In this document: piece by piece, positions 18,697-27,538 of the stretch
How positions within the stretch are numbered: position 1 is the stretch's first letter
How the letters are laid out: the number at the start of each line of letters is the position of its first letter
Assembly: GCF_028598555.1 (NCBI RefSeq)
Contig: NZ_JAQRFN010000017.1
Span: 25,198-89,197 of the forward strand
DNA from: Xenorhabdus anantnagensis
GTDB lineage: Bacteria; Pseudomonadota; Gammaproteobacteria; Enterobacterales; Enterobacteriaceae
Length of the DNA: 64,000 bases
Direction: 5' to 3'
Made by a program: the position numbers and the translations under genes
Notes under the pieces: model-generated
Database searches by the model: none
What the model saw: only the letters and a program-made list of their open reading frames with translations
What the model was told of the DNA's origin: nothing

Positions 18697-20455
18697 TCAG
18701 TACTGCCAGTTCAGGCTGAAATTGACGTGGGCGTGGTCAGTTTTAAAGCCATCCGGTTTGGAAAACGGCGTACCGACCGACACGTCATAGGCCAGATCCG
18801 CCGGGCGAATATTCCCTTTCAGGCCGACAACGCCGCCCGCCAGGGTGCGCCCGATACTCATTTCTGATCCCTGTCCGCCCACCCGGCCGTAATCCGCCCC
18901 CAGATAAAGCTGCTGGTCAGGCATTGGGGTCTGCCATGACAGCGTATTACGCAGCGTCCAGCCCTCATCGGCACTCAACGTGCGTTCGCCATCAAAACCG
19001 CGCACCGTCCAGCGGCTGCCGATACTGAACTGATCCTGTGGGGTCAGCGGGGTGTTGCTCCATTGTTTCTGGTATTCCATCCGGTGCTGAAAGGACTGGT
19101 TACCCAGCTTAAAGGGCGTATTCAGTGCCACCGATAACTGGATAATGTCGGATTTTGCCGTGGCGTAGTTTAAGGACGATTTATCATTGCGCTCTTCATA
19201 CGCCGGCAGCGCGCCAAACCAGCGGGTACCTTTTTGATAACGGATGCCCGCATCCAGTATCGCCGTGCCGATATAATGGCGGTGATCCAGCCCCAGGCTC
19301 CAGCTGCTGGTGCGACGTTTCTGGCTGTCAATTTCAGTTTGTTGCATGAAATTGCGGGTTTCGCGTACATTCACGCCATAAATCAATGTGGTTTTTGAAC
19401 GGGCATTACGATGCAGGACACGGCTTAATTGCGCGTTCAGGCTGCGGCTTTTTCCGCGATATCGGGCATCTCCGTTGAGTGCCGGCACGGTTTGCATATA
19501 GTTATATTTGCTGCCGGTGACGGCAAACTGCCAGTAACCGAACGGCAACGAATAATGCGCGGTATAGTTGGTGGAATCTTTGCGGCGGGAAAAAGCCAAA
19601 TCACGGCTCAGGGAGAGATAAAACAGGTCACTGAGCGACGTCGGGTTATCCAGCGCCAGCATCAGCCCGCCCTGCGTGCGTCCGGTGGTTTTGGTCCCGC
19701 AGTTATCCACCCAGGCTCCCACATGCCATAAACGCGACTGCTGGCGTTTAATCACGATATCGCTCTCGCCCGGCTGTTCACCCGGCACCAGCTCCATTGA
19801 CGCCTGAACATTGGGGATGCGCTGAAGGTTTTCCAGGCCTTGCTCGATATCCCGCAAATCCAGCACATGGCCATTATGGGCCGGCATCGCGGTATACAGC
19901 GTCGCGTATTTATCCGACTCCTCGGTATAGCGTACCTGCCGGATTTTGCCGGTGACAACATTGAGTTGCAGTTCGCCCTGACTCAGATCCTGCTCCGGTG
20001 CCAGAATACGGGTGGTCACCCAGCCGTGGGAAATCAGCCGGTTCTGCATCGTGCTCATCAGGAGACCAATCCCCTGCGCCCCCAGACAGTGCCCGCTGGC
20101 CTGATTTGCCAGCCGTTGTAACGGCACCCAGTGCGGCAGGTCTTCCCGGCCGGACAAAGTGACGTTCTGGATCACAAAACAGGGCGATTCGGTGGGAAAT
20201 GTCAATACAGACGTGGATACCGTATCAGCCGAAAGCCGCACTGTCGGTGCCCTGGCTTCCAGACGCTGTTCCAATGCCTGTTGTTGCTGTTTTTGATGAA
20301 TAAAGGGTTGGTCATCTGCCTGCACAGGCAGAGAAGCAAAGTACTCACCGGAGTATGTGCTGTTAATGTCATCCATCTGCCTGCACAGGCAGAGAAGCAA
20401 ATACAGCCCATCCGGCCACCCCGGCGAACAGGTTGCTGCGCGTTACTGTTGCCAT
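18697..20455 (-). pseudogene. cdiB: CdiB two-partner secretion pore, signal peptide disrupted by 61-bp insertion
   Basis: An outer-membrane Omp85-type TPS transporter (ShlB/FhaC family): POTRA-like N-terminal part, then a 16-strand barrel ending with an aromatic residue (NFSLNWQY). The barrel has the VRGF motif (SRWTVRGFDGERTLSADEGW) typical of lid-loop L6. The natural start is the ATG at 20455, which gives the secretory signal MATVTRSNLFAGVAGWAVFA-SLPVQAD. A 61-bp insertion (20313-20373 relative to its repeat) follows, bounded by 28-bp direct repeats at 20313-20340 and 20374-20401, so translation from 20455 stops after about 28 codons. The long open frame (to 20400, TTG) has no signal peptide. 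Deleting one repeat copy restores a perfect gene. As it stands CdiA export should fail, unless the locus switches. Confidence 0.85.
20313..20401 (-). repeat. 28-bp direct repeats around a 61-bp insertion in cdiB
   Basis: Identical 28-bp copies at 20313-20340 and 20374-20401 are spaced 61 bp start to start. Each contains the perfect palindrome arm pair CTGCCTG-CA-CAGGCAG. 61 is not a multiple of three, so copy number controls the cdiB frame. The arrangement fits slippage or recombination-type ON/OFF switching, or a one-off duplication. Confidence 0.85.
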
Positions 20456-20793
20456 AATTGAACCAATAAGATACTTAATTATTATTGAATGATTTTGAGA
20501 AAAATACGCGAAAGGGTATTATGGTCGAAATTGGTTTATTTTCAATCAGACCAATCACAAGATGATCAAAAAGACGGGGATTTAGACTAATAAACTGTCA
20601 TTATGCAACAAAATAGCAATGAATTAACATTAATTAAACATATTGCGTATGGCATGGAGCATATTCGTCGGCATTTTGCCTATTCCAAAAACACAATCCC
20701 GACCAATATGATTAGAAAAAATAACAAATGATGTGTTTTTCAGAGTATTCTGACGGGGCAGTAATCCTCCTTTATGACAAAAAACGGGTCTCA
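20456..20793. other. AT-rich intergenic region upstream of cdiB
   Basis: A 338-bp region between the cdiB start and the end of the traG-like gene. It is AT-rich compared with both neighbours and contains no credible ORF. It should hold the cdiB promoter on the minus strand, but I cannot pick -35/-10 boxes with confidence, and no good ribosome site precedes the ATG at 20455. Confidence 0.45.
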
Positions 20794-20859
20794 CTATTTT
20801 CCTTTGGACAACACCTTCTGCATCACCATCTGCCCGAACATGCCCGCAGATTGCCTGAC

Positions 20860-22308
20860 CTATCCTACGCCCTGGCTCATCATACCTGCCATATCCCCCA
20901 TCCGCACACCAGCCCACGCTAATGCGCCCAACCAGACCATCGGCAGCACAATAAACAGCGTACCCATCACCAGCCCCATGATTAAATCGTCCGAGGTATT
21001 CTGAATGCCCGCCAGATTAAACAGGCTGTGAGTGTCCGAGCCGTACAGGGCTTCCAGCAAATGGCTGTCCAGCCAGCGCGCCAGTTCCCACCAGAACGTC
21101 AGGAAATTCAGCGCGAAAATCACAAAAGTCAGCGTGAAGACGGTCTTAAACTCATACGCGGCAAACAGCAGGATCAACGGGATTAAGATATACAGCGCCA
21201 TCAGGATCACCGCCTGCATCATTGGCAGAGCCTGACGCACCGCGTCGAACATCGGCATGCCGAGTAATCCGCCCAATAGAGCACCAGCCGAAGCACCAAT
21301 CCGGTTAGATCCATCTAACAAGCCGGGATCGGCATTGCCGCCATAGCCGGCATAGACATAACCCTCCTGAGAAACTGTCAGATTCACCGGACTGACCAGA
21401 CGGCGGATCACCGCTTCCTGATAGGTCTGCGTACTTTTGCCCAGTATTTTCAGTGTTGCAAACAGGCGCAGCCACAAGCCCGGATCGGCCTGTGCCACTA
21501 CCCGGTCTTTCAGGCCGGTTTTGGCGGCTGACCACCAGGTTTTGCAGTAAGGATATCCACCCTGCCCGGTATCAGGCCGTCCATTGTCCCGGCTCGCCTG
21601 CCACGGAAAGCCGGCTCTGGGCGTGCGCGATTGCAGGGTATTGTAATCACCGGCTAAAAACATTAGGCTGCCCAGCCAGTCAATATCACTCAGGGTAGCC
21701 GGATCGGTAGTTTTCCCCTGATCGCGTTGTTTCCACTGATAAAGTGCCAACGCATAACAATCGTGGGTGAAATCCTGTAACTCCGCCGCCAGTGCCGGGT
21801 TGCTGATACGGGTATGCTGTACTTCAAAACGCAGTTGCCGTAAATCCGGCCGACAGGGAATAGAGGCCACTGCTGCCTGCGTTACCCCCTTGGACAACCG
21901 GTGTACCACCGCCCACCAGAGGGGTACAGCTGCCGTCTGATTATTCAGGCTGGACATCACCGGTGCATAACCACTGCTATCCGGTGCTTTCGGTGTCCAG
22001 GTGCCACAACTTTTGGCACGGGACGGGTCGTACTGAAGGGTCGTCAGGCTGACATTGACCAGCGGCACACAACACACCACCATGACGAAAAAAGCGCAGT
22101 ACAGGGTGTTTTCAATCCGGGCGAGCGACTGTAATCCACCATTGCCCTCTTCTTCGCCACCTTCACGCACTTTCAACCAAATGGCTATTACCTTTATCAC
22201 TAAAGGAAGAGTAAACAGCCCGGTTGCAATCAGAATTTGCCATAATCCGTTATTAACGACCCAACCAAGCAACGTCAGAAAATATTCCAGATAGCTGTTG
22301 GTGGTCAT
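20860..22308 (-). CDS. traG: TraG-like mating-pair stabilisation protein (C-terminus cut by in-frame TAG)
   Basis: An inner-membrane protein of the ICE T4SS, resembling the TraG N-terminal domain family that stabilises mating pairs. It has an N-terminal membrane segment (LTLLGWVVNNGLWQILIATG), two more near residues 25-75, a large Cys-containing periplasmic part, and three C-terminal membrane segments. The frame stops at a TAG (20862-20860) directly after MSQGVG. Beyond it the same frame continues for 21 codons (VRQSAGMFGQMVMQKVLSKGK) to a TAG at 20794, and similar tails end family members. A CAG-to-TAG change would explain this, and loss of ~21 residues may be tolerated. The ATG overlaps the stop of the upstream 112-aa gene. 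Confidence 0.75.
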   Translation of the reverse strand: MTTNSYLEYFLTLLGWVVNNGLWQILIATGLFTLPLVIKVIAIWLKVREGGEEEGNGGLQSLARIENTLYCAFFVMVVCCVPLVNVSLTTLQYDPSRAKSCGTWTPKAPDSSGYAPVMSSLNNQTAAVPLWWAVVHRLSKGVTQAAVASIPCRPDLRQLRFEVQHTRISNPALAAELQDFTHDCYALALYQWKQRDQGKTTDPATLSDIDWLGSLMFLAGDYNTLQSRTPRAGFPWQASRDNGRPDTGQGGYPYCKTWWSAAKTGLKDRVVAQADPGLWLRLFATLKILGKSTQTYQEAVIRRLVSPVNLTVSQEGYVYAGYGGNADPGLLDGSNRIGASAGALLGGLLGMPMFDAVRQALPMMQAVILMALYILIPLILLFAAYEFKTVFTLTFVIFALNFLTFWWELARWLDSHLLEALYGSDTHSLFNLAGIQNTSDDLIMGLVMGTLFIVLPMVWLGALAWAGVRMGDMAGMMSQGVG

Positions 22309-22643
22309 GTTGTTCCCTCAACATGGCCTGACAGGGCATATTCACCCAGCAGAATAAACAGCAGGCTGACCACCATCATCCTTATCAGCGTTGCGTGGTG
22401 TCCCGCCTGATGTTTTACTCTTTGCCAGATTTTCCGGCTGCCCCAGCCCAGTGCGGCATACAAACATAGCCGCCAAACTAACCAAAATTTGCCGGTTGCT
22501 GTCATCCAGCGGTGAAGCCGGGTAATATTTTCTGCCTGATACAGCCCGACCCAACCTGTCGCTACAGTGATAACCATCATCAAAGCGATGACCAGTGATA
22601 ACACGACACCTTTTCTTAATCCTGAACGCTTCTCTGCCATCAT
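22305..22643 (-). CDS. small ICE membrane protein
   Basis: A 112-aa basic protein with three predicted membrane helices (residues ~13-33, ~50-68 and ~88-106). It sits in the T4SS operon between the TIGR03755 gene and the TraG-like gene, and its stop overlaps the next ATG (ATGA). Small membrane proteins occupy this slot in SPI-7/PFGI-1 elements. I do not know its precise role. The start could be either ATG of a tandem pair. Confidence 0.7.
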   Translation of the reverse strand: MMAEKRSGLRKGVVLSLVIALMMVITVATGWVGLYQAENITRLHRWMTATGKFWLVWRLCLYAALGWGSRKIWQRVKHQAGHHATLIRMMVVSLLFILLGEYALSGHVEGTT

Positions 22644-22648
22644 ACGCC

Positions 22649-24085
22649 TTACCTGCGTTCACGGTTTGGGACTTCCAGCTGATAAAAGCGTGCATCGGTG
22701 CTGTCCGGGATTTGTTTTTGCGGATGCATTCTGATGCGCTGGGTGTCCCGCTCGATAATGGTCAGGATGGCATTGTGAGCCAGTTCGCGTTTCAGCTGCA
22801 TCTCATTTTTTAACGCATTGATTTCCCGGTCCAGTGCCTCAATCCGCCGTTCGCCTTCTGCCAGCGCTTCTGATTGTGCCGCCGCATTGGGTTCGGACAT
22901 GCCAGTGATGAGCATCCGCCGCATCAGCAACGCCGTCTCTGTGGTTTCTGCCATCGCCAGTTCGCCCGCCAAACGGGCTGTCAGTGCGGCCTTATCCGAA
23001 TCACGCTGCAACGCCTGAATGACACCCTGAGTCACAACCAGACTGCCGGTTTTCAGTTTCGCCAGATTTGCAGCCATCGGTTTTTCCGTGCCGCTGACCA
23101 GCTTCACCAGCTGTTCTGTATTGGTTTGGGTATGGGCTTCCAGCATCGGGGCAAACCCCGTGCCCGCGACTGTGGTGCCCGGCTGGTGTTTTTCACCACC
23201 ACTGACACATTCTGCTGCCTGAGCACAGGTGCGGATGGCCCGGTCGCCCAGCACGCTGACCACCACTTCGGCCGCTTCTCGCGCACTGCTGAATTTACGG
23301 CAGGCACTGGCCCCACAATTTTGGGTGCTGACCGGCGACTGACTCAGTACCGGCAGCTGATTCATCATATTAAAGCCGGCACTGGCTAAATCGCGGGTCG
23401 GACGAATGGCATTCTGCCCCTTGCCTCCCTGCCTTTGTCCGCCAATCCACGGATGTCCGCTGGCACCGGTCGCTTTGCTGCCGGCGTTATTGACGCGCAC
23501 CGCATCACCATCCCCGCTGTTGACCAGATTTTTATATTCCTGCAAGGCCGCCGATTGGGTCCATTTAGTGTTCTGCGCAAAATCCATCATTTTATTGGCC
23601 ATCGCCCGGCAATTGAACTGGGCTTTGTCGAACGCCACATTGGCCTGCAAAACGCCGTTGGTCAGCATGTCATACAGTCCCGGATTGGCCCGTTGAATGA
23701 CCATGGCCGGCAGACTCGCCACTGCACCGGTCGCCCCCTGAATCACATCACTCATCAGGTTCTTGAACCCGGCCGTGATACCGTTCAACTGATTGCTGAC
23801 GGTGGCTTTCAGGTCAAAATTGCCGCACATCAAATCCGAGCGCCAGCCCAGTTCTAATCCACCGAGTGTGGCTGAACCACTGCGACTGGCCGGTTCAGAA
23901 ATTACCGAACCGCCCCCCAGGGTATAGAACAGCGTATCGGACACCGCCCCGCTGGCTTCTGCCCCATAACCCAGTGCACTGCGGTTCACCTGCGGCAATG
24001 TCAGGGACAGCCCGGTAGCATTGGCTTGTGCCGAAGCGATGGCCAGCCCACCGGCTATCAGCCATAACGCGTTTCTTTTCATCAT
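22649..24085 (-). CDS. ICE conjugation protein, TIGR03755 family (TraH-like)
   Basis: A 478-aa exported protein with signal peptide MMKRNALWLIAGGLAIASAQANA, a conserved GLELGWRSDLMCGNFDLKATVSNQ-type segment near residue 80, Cys pairs (CGASACRKF; CAQAAECVSG), and a C-terminal coiled-coil (about 390-450). It belongs to the integrating conjugative element family next to TraG in PFGI-1-class ICEs and is thought to act in pilus or mating-pair assembly in the periplasm. AAGGGA lies upstream of the ATG pair. The frame is intact. Confidence 0.8.
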   Translation of the reverse strand: MMKRNALWLIAGGLAIASAQANATGLSLTLPQVNRSALGYGAEASGAVSDTLFYTLGGGSVISEPASRSGSATLGGLELGWRSDLMCGNFDLKATVSNQLNGITAGFKNLMSDVIQGATGAVASLPAMVIQRANPGLYDMLTNGVLQANVAFDKAQFNCRAMANKMMDFAQNTKWTQSAALQEYKNLVNSGDGDAVRVNNAGSKATGASGHPWIGGQRQGGKGQNAIRPTRDLASAGFNMMNQLPVLSQSPVSTQNCGASACRKFSSAREAAEVVVSVLGDRAIRTCAQAAECVSGGEKHQPGTTVAGTGFAPMLEAHTQTNTEQLVKLVSGTEKPMAANLAKLKTGSLVVTQGVIQALQRDSDKAALTARLAGELAMAETTETALLMRRMLITGMSEPNAAAQSEALAEGERRIEALDREINALKNEMQLKRELAHNAILTIIERDTQRIRMHPQKQIPDSTDARFYQLEVPNRERR

Positions 24086-24099
24086 TATTTATCCCTTTT

Positions 24100-25068
24100 T
24101 CAGATATCCGTACTGCTGAGAAAACGCTGGCCACGCCGCTGGCAACAACTGTAAGGCTGCCACAGGGCATACGCCTGGTTGCCATTGCTTGCAGCCGAAT
24201 GTTCCCCGTCAGGAAACACGGCGCAGGACTGACTTAACGTCGGTGATAACCGCTGCCATTGGTGATTTTTGGTGCCGGTATTTTCGGTGACCGATTCTGG
24301 CGGCCAGTAACCGGCGGTACGGGTGCCTTTCAGCGTCTGATAAACATGGGGCTGCCCGGCACGGGTGATGATATCCGCGACCCGTTGCGCGACCACAGCC
24401 GATGCCTTGGCATCATCAGTCTGATTGACAAAGCCCGAGCGCGGATAAATAGTGCCCCACAGATTGGCGGCCATCTGGCTGCCCAGTTCCCGCTGACCGG
24501 GAATGAGGGCTTCCGGATAAAACGATTCCGGCAGACCCGAGCGCCATACCACACTATCCAACGTACTGAGAAAATAAGGCATCAGCGGGGTGGCCGCACT
24601 GCGACACGAATAACCGGGGATTTGCCCGCCTATCAGGCTGGTCGCAGGATGCCCGATGGCATCAGCATATTTAAAACGCAGACTGGTACGCCGTTGCCCG
24701 GCAATCTGGACATTGTGATTTCCCCCGCCGGCATTCAGATGGGATAACGCCCCGGTGACCGTATTTTCCAACCCACCGGATAACTGACTGACCTGCGCCA
24801 TTTCAGACCACGGATTGCCACCGGGCGCGTGATAGGTGGACACCACCGCGTCGGGGAGGTAATGGGTCACCTTAACCGATGTTTTCACGGTACAACCGTG
24901 CCAGCCACAGAGCAGCCAGTAACAGATACCACTGACCCGCCACTGAATACAGGACGGTGAAAGACTGCTGGCGACAATCTGGGCGGTGTTGATTGAAGCC
25001 TGTGTCACCGGAGAAAATGCCGCTATCAGGGTGATGAGTACAGGAAAAGTCACACGTTGAAGACTCAT
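24100..25068 (-). CDS. ICE conjugation protein, TIGR03756 family (TraU-like)
   Basis: A 322-aa exported protein (signal peptide ending PVTQA) with several conserved cysteines (CIQWRVSGICYWLLCGWHGC near residue 40, C-x9-10 Cys near the end, CCQRRGQRF). The pattern resembles TraU-type periplasmic proteins used in pilus assembly. Cysteine spacing suggests disulphide bonds. Its ATG overlaps the TGA of the upstream TIGR03757 gene. Intact. Confidence 0.8.
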   Translation of the reverse strand: MSLQRVTFPVLITLIAAFSPVTQASINTAQIVASSLSPSCIQWRVSGICYWLLCGWHGCTVKTSVKVTHYLPDAVVSTYHAPGGNPWSEMAQVSQLSGGLENTVTGALSHLNAGGGNHNVQIAGQRRTSLRFKYADAIGHPATSLIGGQIPGYSCRSAATPLMPYFLSTLDSVVWRSGLPESFYPEALIPGQRELGSQMAANLWGTIYPRSGFVNQTDDAKASAVVAQRVADIITRAGQPHVYQTLKGTRTAGYWPPESVTENTGTKNHQWQRLSPTLSQSCAVFPDGEHSAASNGNQAYALWQPYSCCQRRGQRFLSSTDI

Positions 25069-25473
25069 GGCTGATGTTGCTCCCTGAGTGCGCGGGCTTT
25101 TGCCACATCCGCTGTGCCATACACCACCTCCTTACCCTCAAAGACCACAGCCGGATACTTTTGCACATCTAATTGCCATGCCTGTACCACAGACCGATAA
25201 GCCTTGATCAGTTGTTGTTCTTGTTGGTGCCATTGGGGTGATTGGAGGGTTGCCTGTGCTTGCTTTGTGGCCTGCAGGGGATCGGCAGAGAGTTGAGCGA
25301 AGATTTGCCTTTGCTGTTGTTCAGCAGTATCCAGCCAGACGACGCCAGACGACGTGACTGTCCGGCGTCAGATTTATCGGCGGGTGCTGATGATCGGTAT
25401 ACACCACCGTTTTTGCCTGCCCCACTGAGGCAACCATCCATCCCAGCCAGAATAATATACAGCGCTTTCTCAT
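25065..25473 (-). pseudogene. ICE protein, TIGR03757 family, frameshifted by a 10-bp tandem duplication
   Basis: Starting at the ATG at 25473 (preceded by GGGAGGAGGAG), the frame reads MRKRCILFWLGWMVASVGQA (signal peptide), then KTVVYTDHQHPPINLTPDSHVV, and is broken by a duplicated 10-mer GCCAGACGAC (25334-25343 and 25344-25353). Removing one unit restores DSHVVWLDTAEQQQRQIF and a continuous frame to the TGA at 25065, ending EVVYGTADVAKARALREQH. The restored ~130-aa thioredoxin-like periplasmic protein matches the family that precedes TIGR03756 in these ICEs. It should be non-functional as sequenced. Confidence 0.8.
25334..25353. repeat. 10-bp tandem duplication
   Basis: Two adjacent copies of GCCAGACGAC inside the TIGR03757 gene. 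The extra 10 bp shifts the frame. A duplication of this length is unlikely to be a simple base-calling error. Confidence 0.85.
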
Positions 25474-25540
25474 CTCCTCCTCCCGTATTGGTCAATAAAC
25501 AGGAAGCATGTGGAAAAAACACGAAAAAATCAGCAAACAA

Positions 25541-25732
25541 TTCTTTTTTGCATCAGATAAAAAAGATCCCTCACTTTCTCACGCTGTCCCCTCTCCTTTC
25601 GGACTGTACGGGGATCATAAAAAAAGAATGACATTAATTAAATTAATCAATATGCAGATACAATAAGTCGCATTTTCTTATAACACACTCATTTAATATA
25701 AACTTTCCACCCAAAGTGTCGATCAATAATGA
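25541..25732. other. AT-rich junction between ICE backbone and T6SS cargo
   Basis: About 190 bp with no ORF, lying between the TIGR03757 gene (minus) and the tssF remnant (plus). AAGTGTCGATCAAT (25714-25727) and the overlapping AATCGACACTTT (25732-25743) form an imperfect inverted repeat around AATGTCGA-like arms (GTGTCGAT / ATCGACAC). It marks the left boundary of the cargo. Confidence 0.4.
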
Positions 25733-25765
25733 ATCGACACTTTAGAGAAAAACAGAAAGGAATCG

Positions 25766-27502
25766 CTGTACCTGCAAGAACTGGCCTACCTGCGGGAGCT
25801 AGCCCGGCGTGGGGCGAAAGACTCGCCGCATCTGGCTGATTTTTTAACAGCCTCCCATGATCCCGATATTCAACGGACTTTTGAAGCTTTTGCCCTGTTG
25901 ATTGCCCACTTACGGGATAAAGTCGAGGATGATTTTCCTGAAATTACCCACGGTATCCTGTCCCGCATCTGGCCGTCCGCCCTGAGTCCCATCCCGCCGA
26001 CCACGCTCATGCAGTTTCATCCCACCGATGGCGAGCATCAGGGGGTGGTTGATATCCCGGCAGGCACGCCGATCTCCGCCGATGTCAACGGGCAGTTACT
26101 CACCTTTAACACCTGCCGGTTCCTGCATATTGAACCCCTGATTGTGTTGAACCGGGCCGTGAAAAAAACCGGCACACACAGCGAGATAGTGTTGACGCTC
26201 TGCCAGACGGGCACCCCTTCTCCCGTCTGGCAGAGCGGGGCATTGTCTTTTTTCCTCGGCTCAGACAATGAACGGGCAGCCCAGTTAAGCCTGTGGCTGG
26301 ATCAACATATCTGTGAGATGCGTCTGAACGCACAGGGAGAGCAGCGAAAACTGAACTGTTTTCCTTATGGCTGGCACAACCTGTTCGATAATCCTCTCCT
26401 GCCGAGGGGAAAACACACGTATGCCGGCCTGCAATTACTGATGGAATATTATGCCCTGCCCCATCTGTATAATTTTATGACGGTCGATATCAGCAACAGT
26501 TGCCCTGAAGTCCCGCTAAATGCCAACGGCACCTTTGACCTCATTTTCCGTTTTCAGGGTGAATTACCACTGGAGAATATTGACGATGCCTTTATGCTCG
26601 GTTGTGTACCTGCCCTGCATCTGGAAATCCTGACCAGCTCTCCCCTGCCACTGGATGAAGGAAATCACCGTTATCCCCTGTCCCTTGGCGAGTCCGTGCA
26701 ATTGTTCCGGCTGCGCGATATTCAGGTAGTTCAGCAGCCCGATGCAACACAACAACGGGGAAGCCCCTCCCGCTATCTGCCCATCGAACAGTTTACACCG
26801 TCAACTCCCTGGCTGGCGGAAGACGACGAGCCTGAAACGTTTTACTATCTGTACCAGCGTGATTGTGATTTACTGGGCAGGCTCACACACCAACTGCATT
26901 TTTTTGACCTGACCGGCAAACCGGCTGAGTGCCTGCCCCCGCTGAGTGTTGTTGGCGATTTTCTGGGTTACCACCCCCAGGCCATGACCTTAAAACAAGG
27001 CGAAATTACTGTCACACAGGAAGGTTCTCCGGCCCATCTCCGCGTACGCAATATTCTTCCTGTCACCCCCGATTACCCACCGCTGTTACAGGACAATGTC
27101 GGCTGGCCGCTGATTTCCTGTCTTTCCAGCCCGCCTGCACTGTTATTCGCCACAGAAAGCCTGAAACATTTTCTCCGCCTGTTCGATCCCTACGCCGAAT
27201 TCAATCGCCCGCTGAGCCGCCATATCCGACGGCATATCGACGGCATTGTCCGTGTGGAAGAACACCTGACCGACCGCCTGAAACGCGACCGTCCTGTCCG
27301 GGGGCATTGGGTGGGACTCACACTCAATCCCGACTGTTACCACAATCCGGGGGAAATGTACCGTTTCTGCCGGTTAGTCAATGATGCCATGGCGTGTTTT
27401 ATCAGTCAGTCCACCTTCGTCAAACTCGATGTTTACACCCCGGACAGCCGTGATGTTCTGTGGACGTTCCGGGAAGTCGACGGAACACGTGCAGAAATGT
27501 AA
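25766..27502 (+). pseudogene. tssF: TssF, T6SS baseplate protein, start codon missing
   Basis: The product matches TssF/VasA (baseplate wedge) across its length: N-terminal LYLQELAYLRELARRGAKD, FEAFALLIAHLRDKVEDDFPE, then P-S-A-L-SPIPPTTLMQFHP, and a C-terminal GxVRVEEHL / GLTLNP region; about 578 residues is close to family size. Upstream of 25766 the frame runs back to a TGA at 25730 with no ATG, GTG or TTG. The first usable start is the internal TTG at 25898, which would remove ~44 conserved residues. So either the start was lost or a rare CTG (25766) is used, which is unlikely. No other T6SS core genes are present; TssF here probably travelled with the effector cassette. Confidence 0.75.
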
Positions 27503-27538
27503 GCCATCACCCCATTACAACAAGGAGCACCACAAAAC

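Noticed and set aside
20202..20411. ORFs starting at 20400 (TTG) or 20411 near the 5' end of cdiB as the true start
   Set aside because: They lack a ribosome site and a signal peptide; the ATG at 20455 gives a classical signal peptide when the 61-bp insertion is removed.
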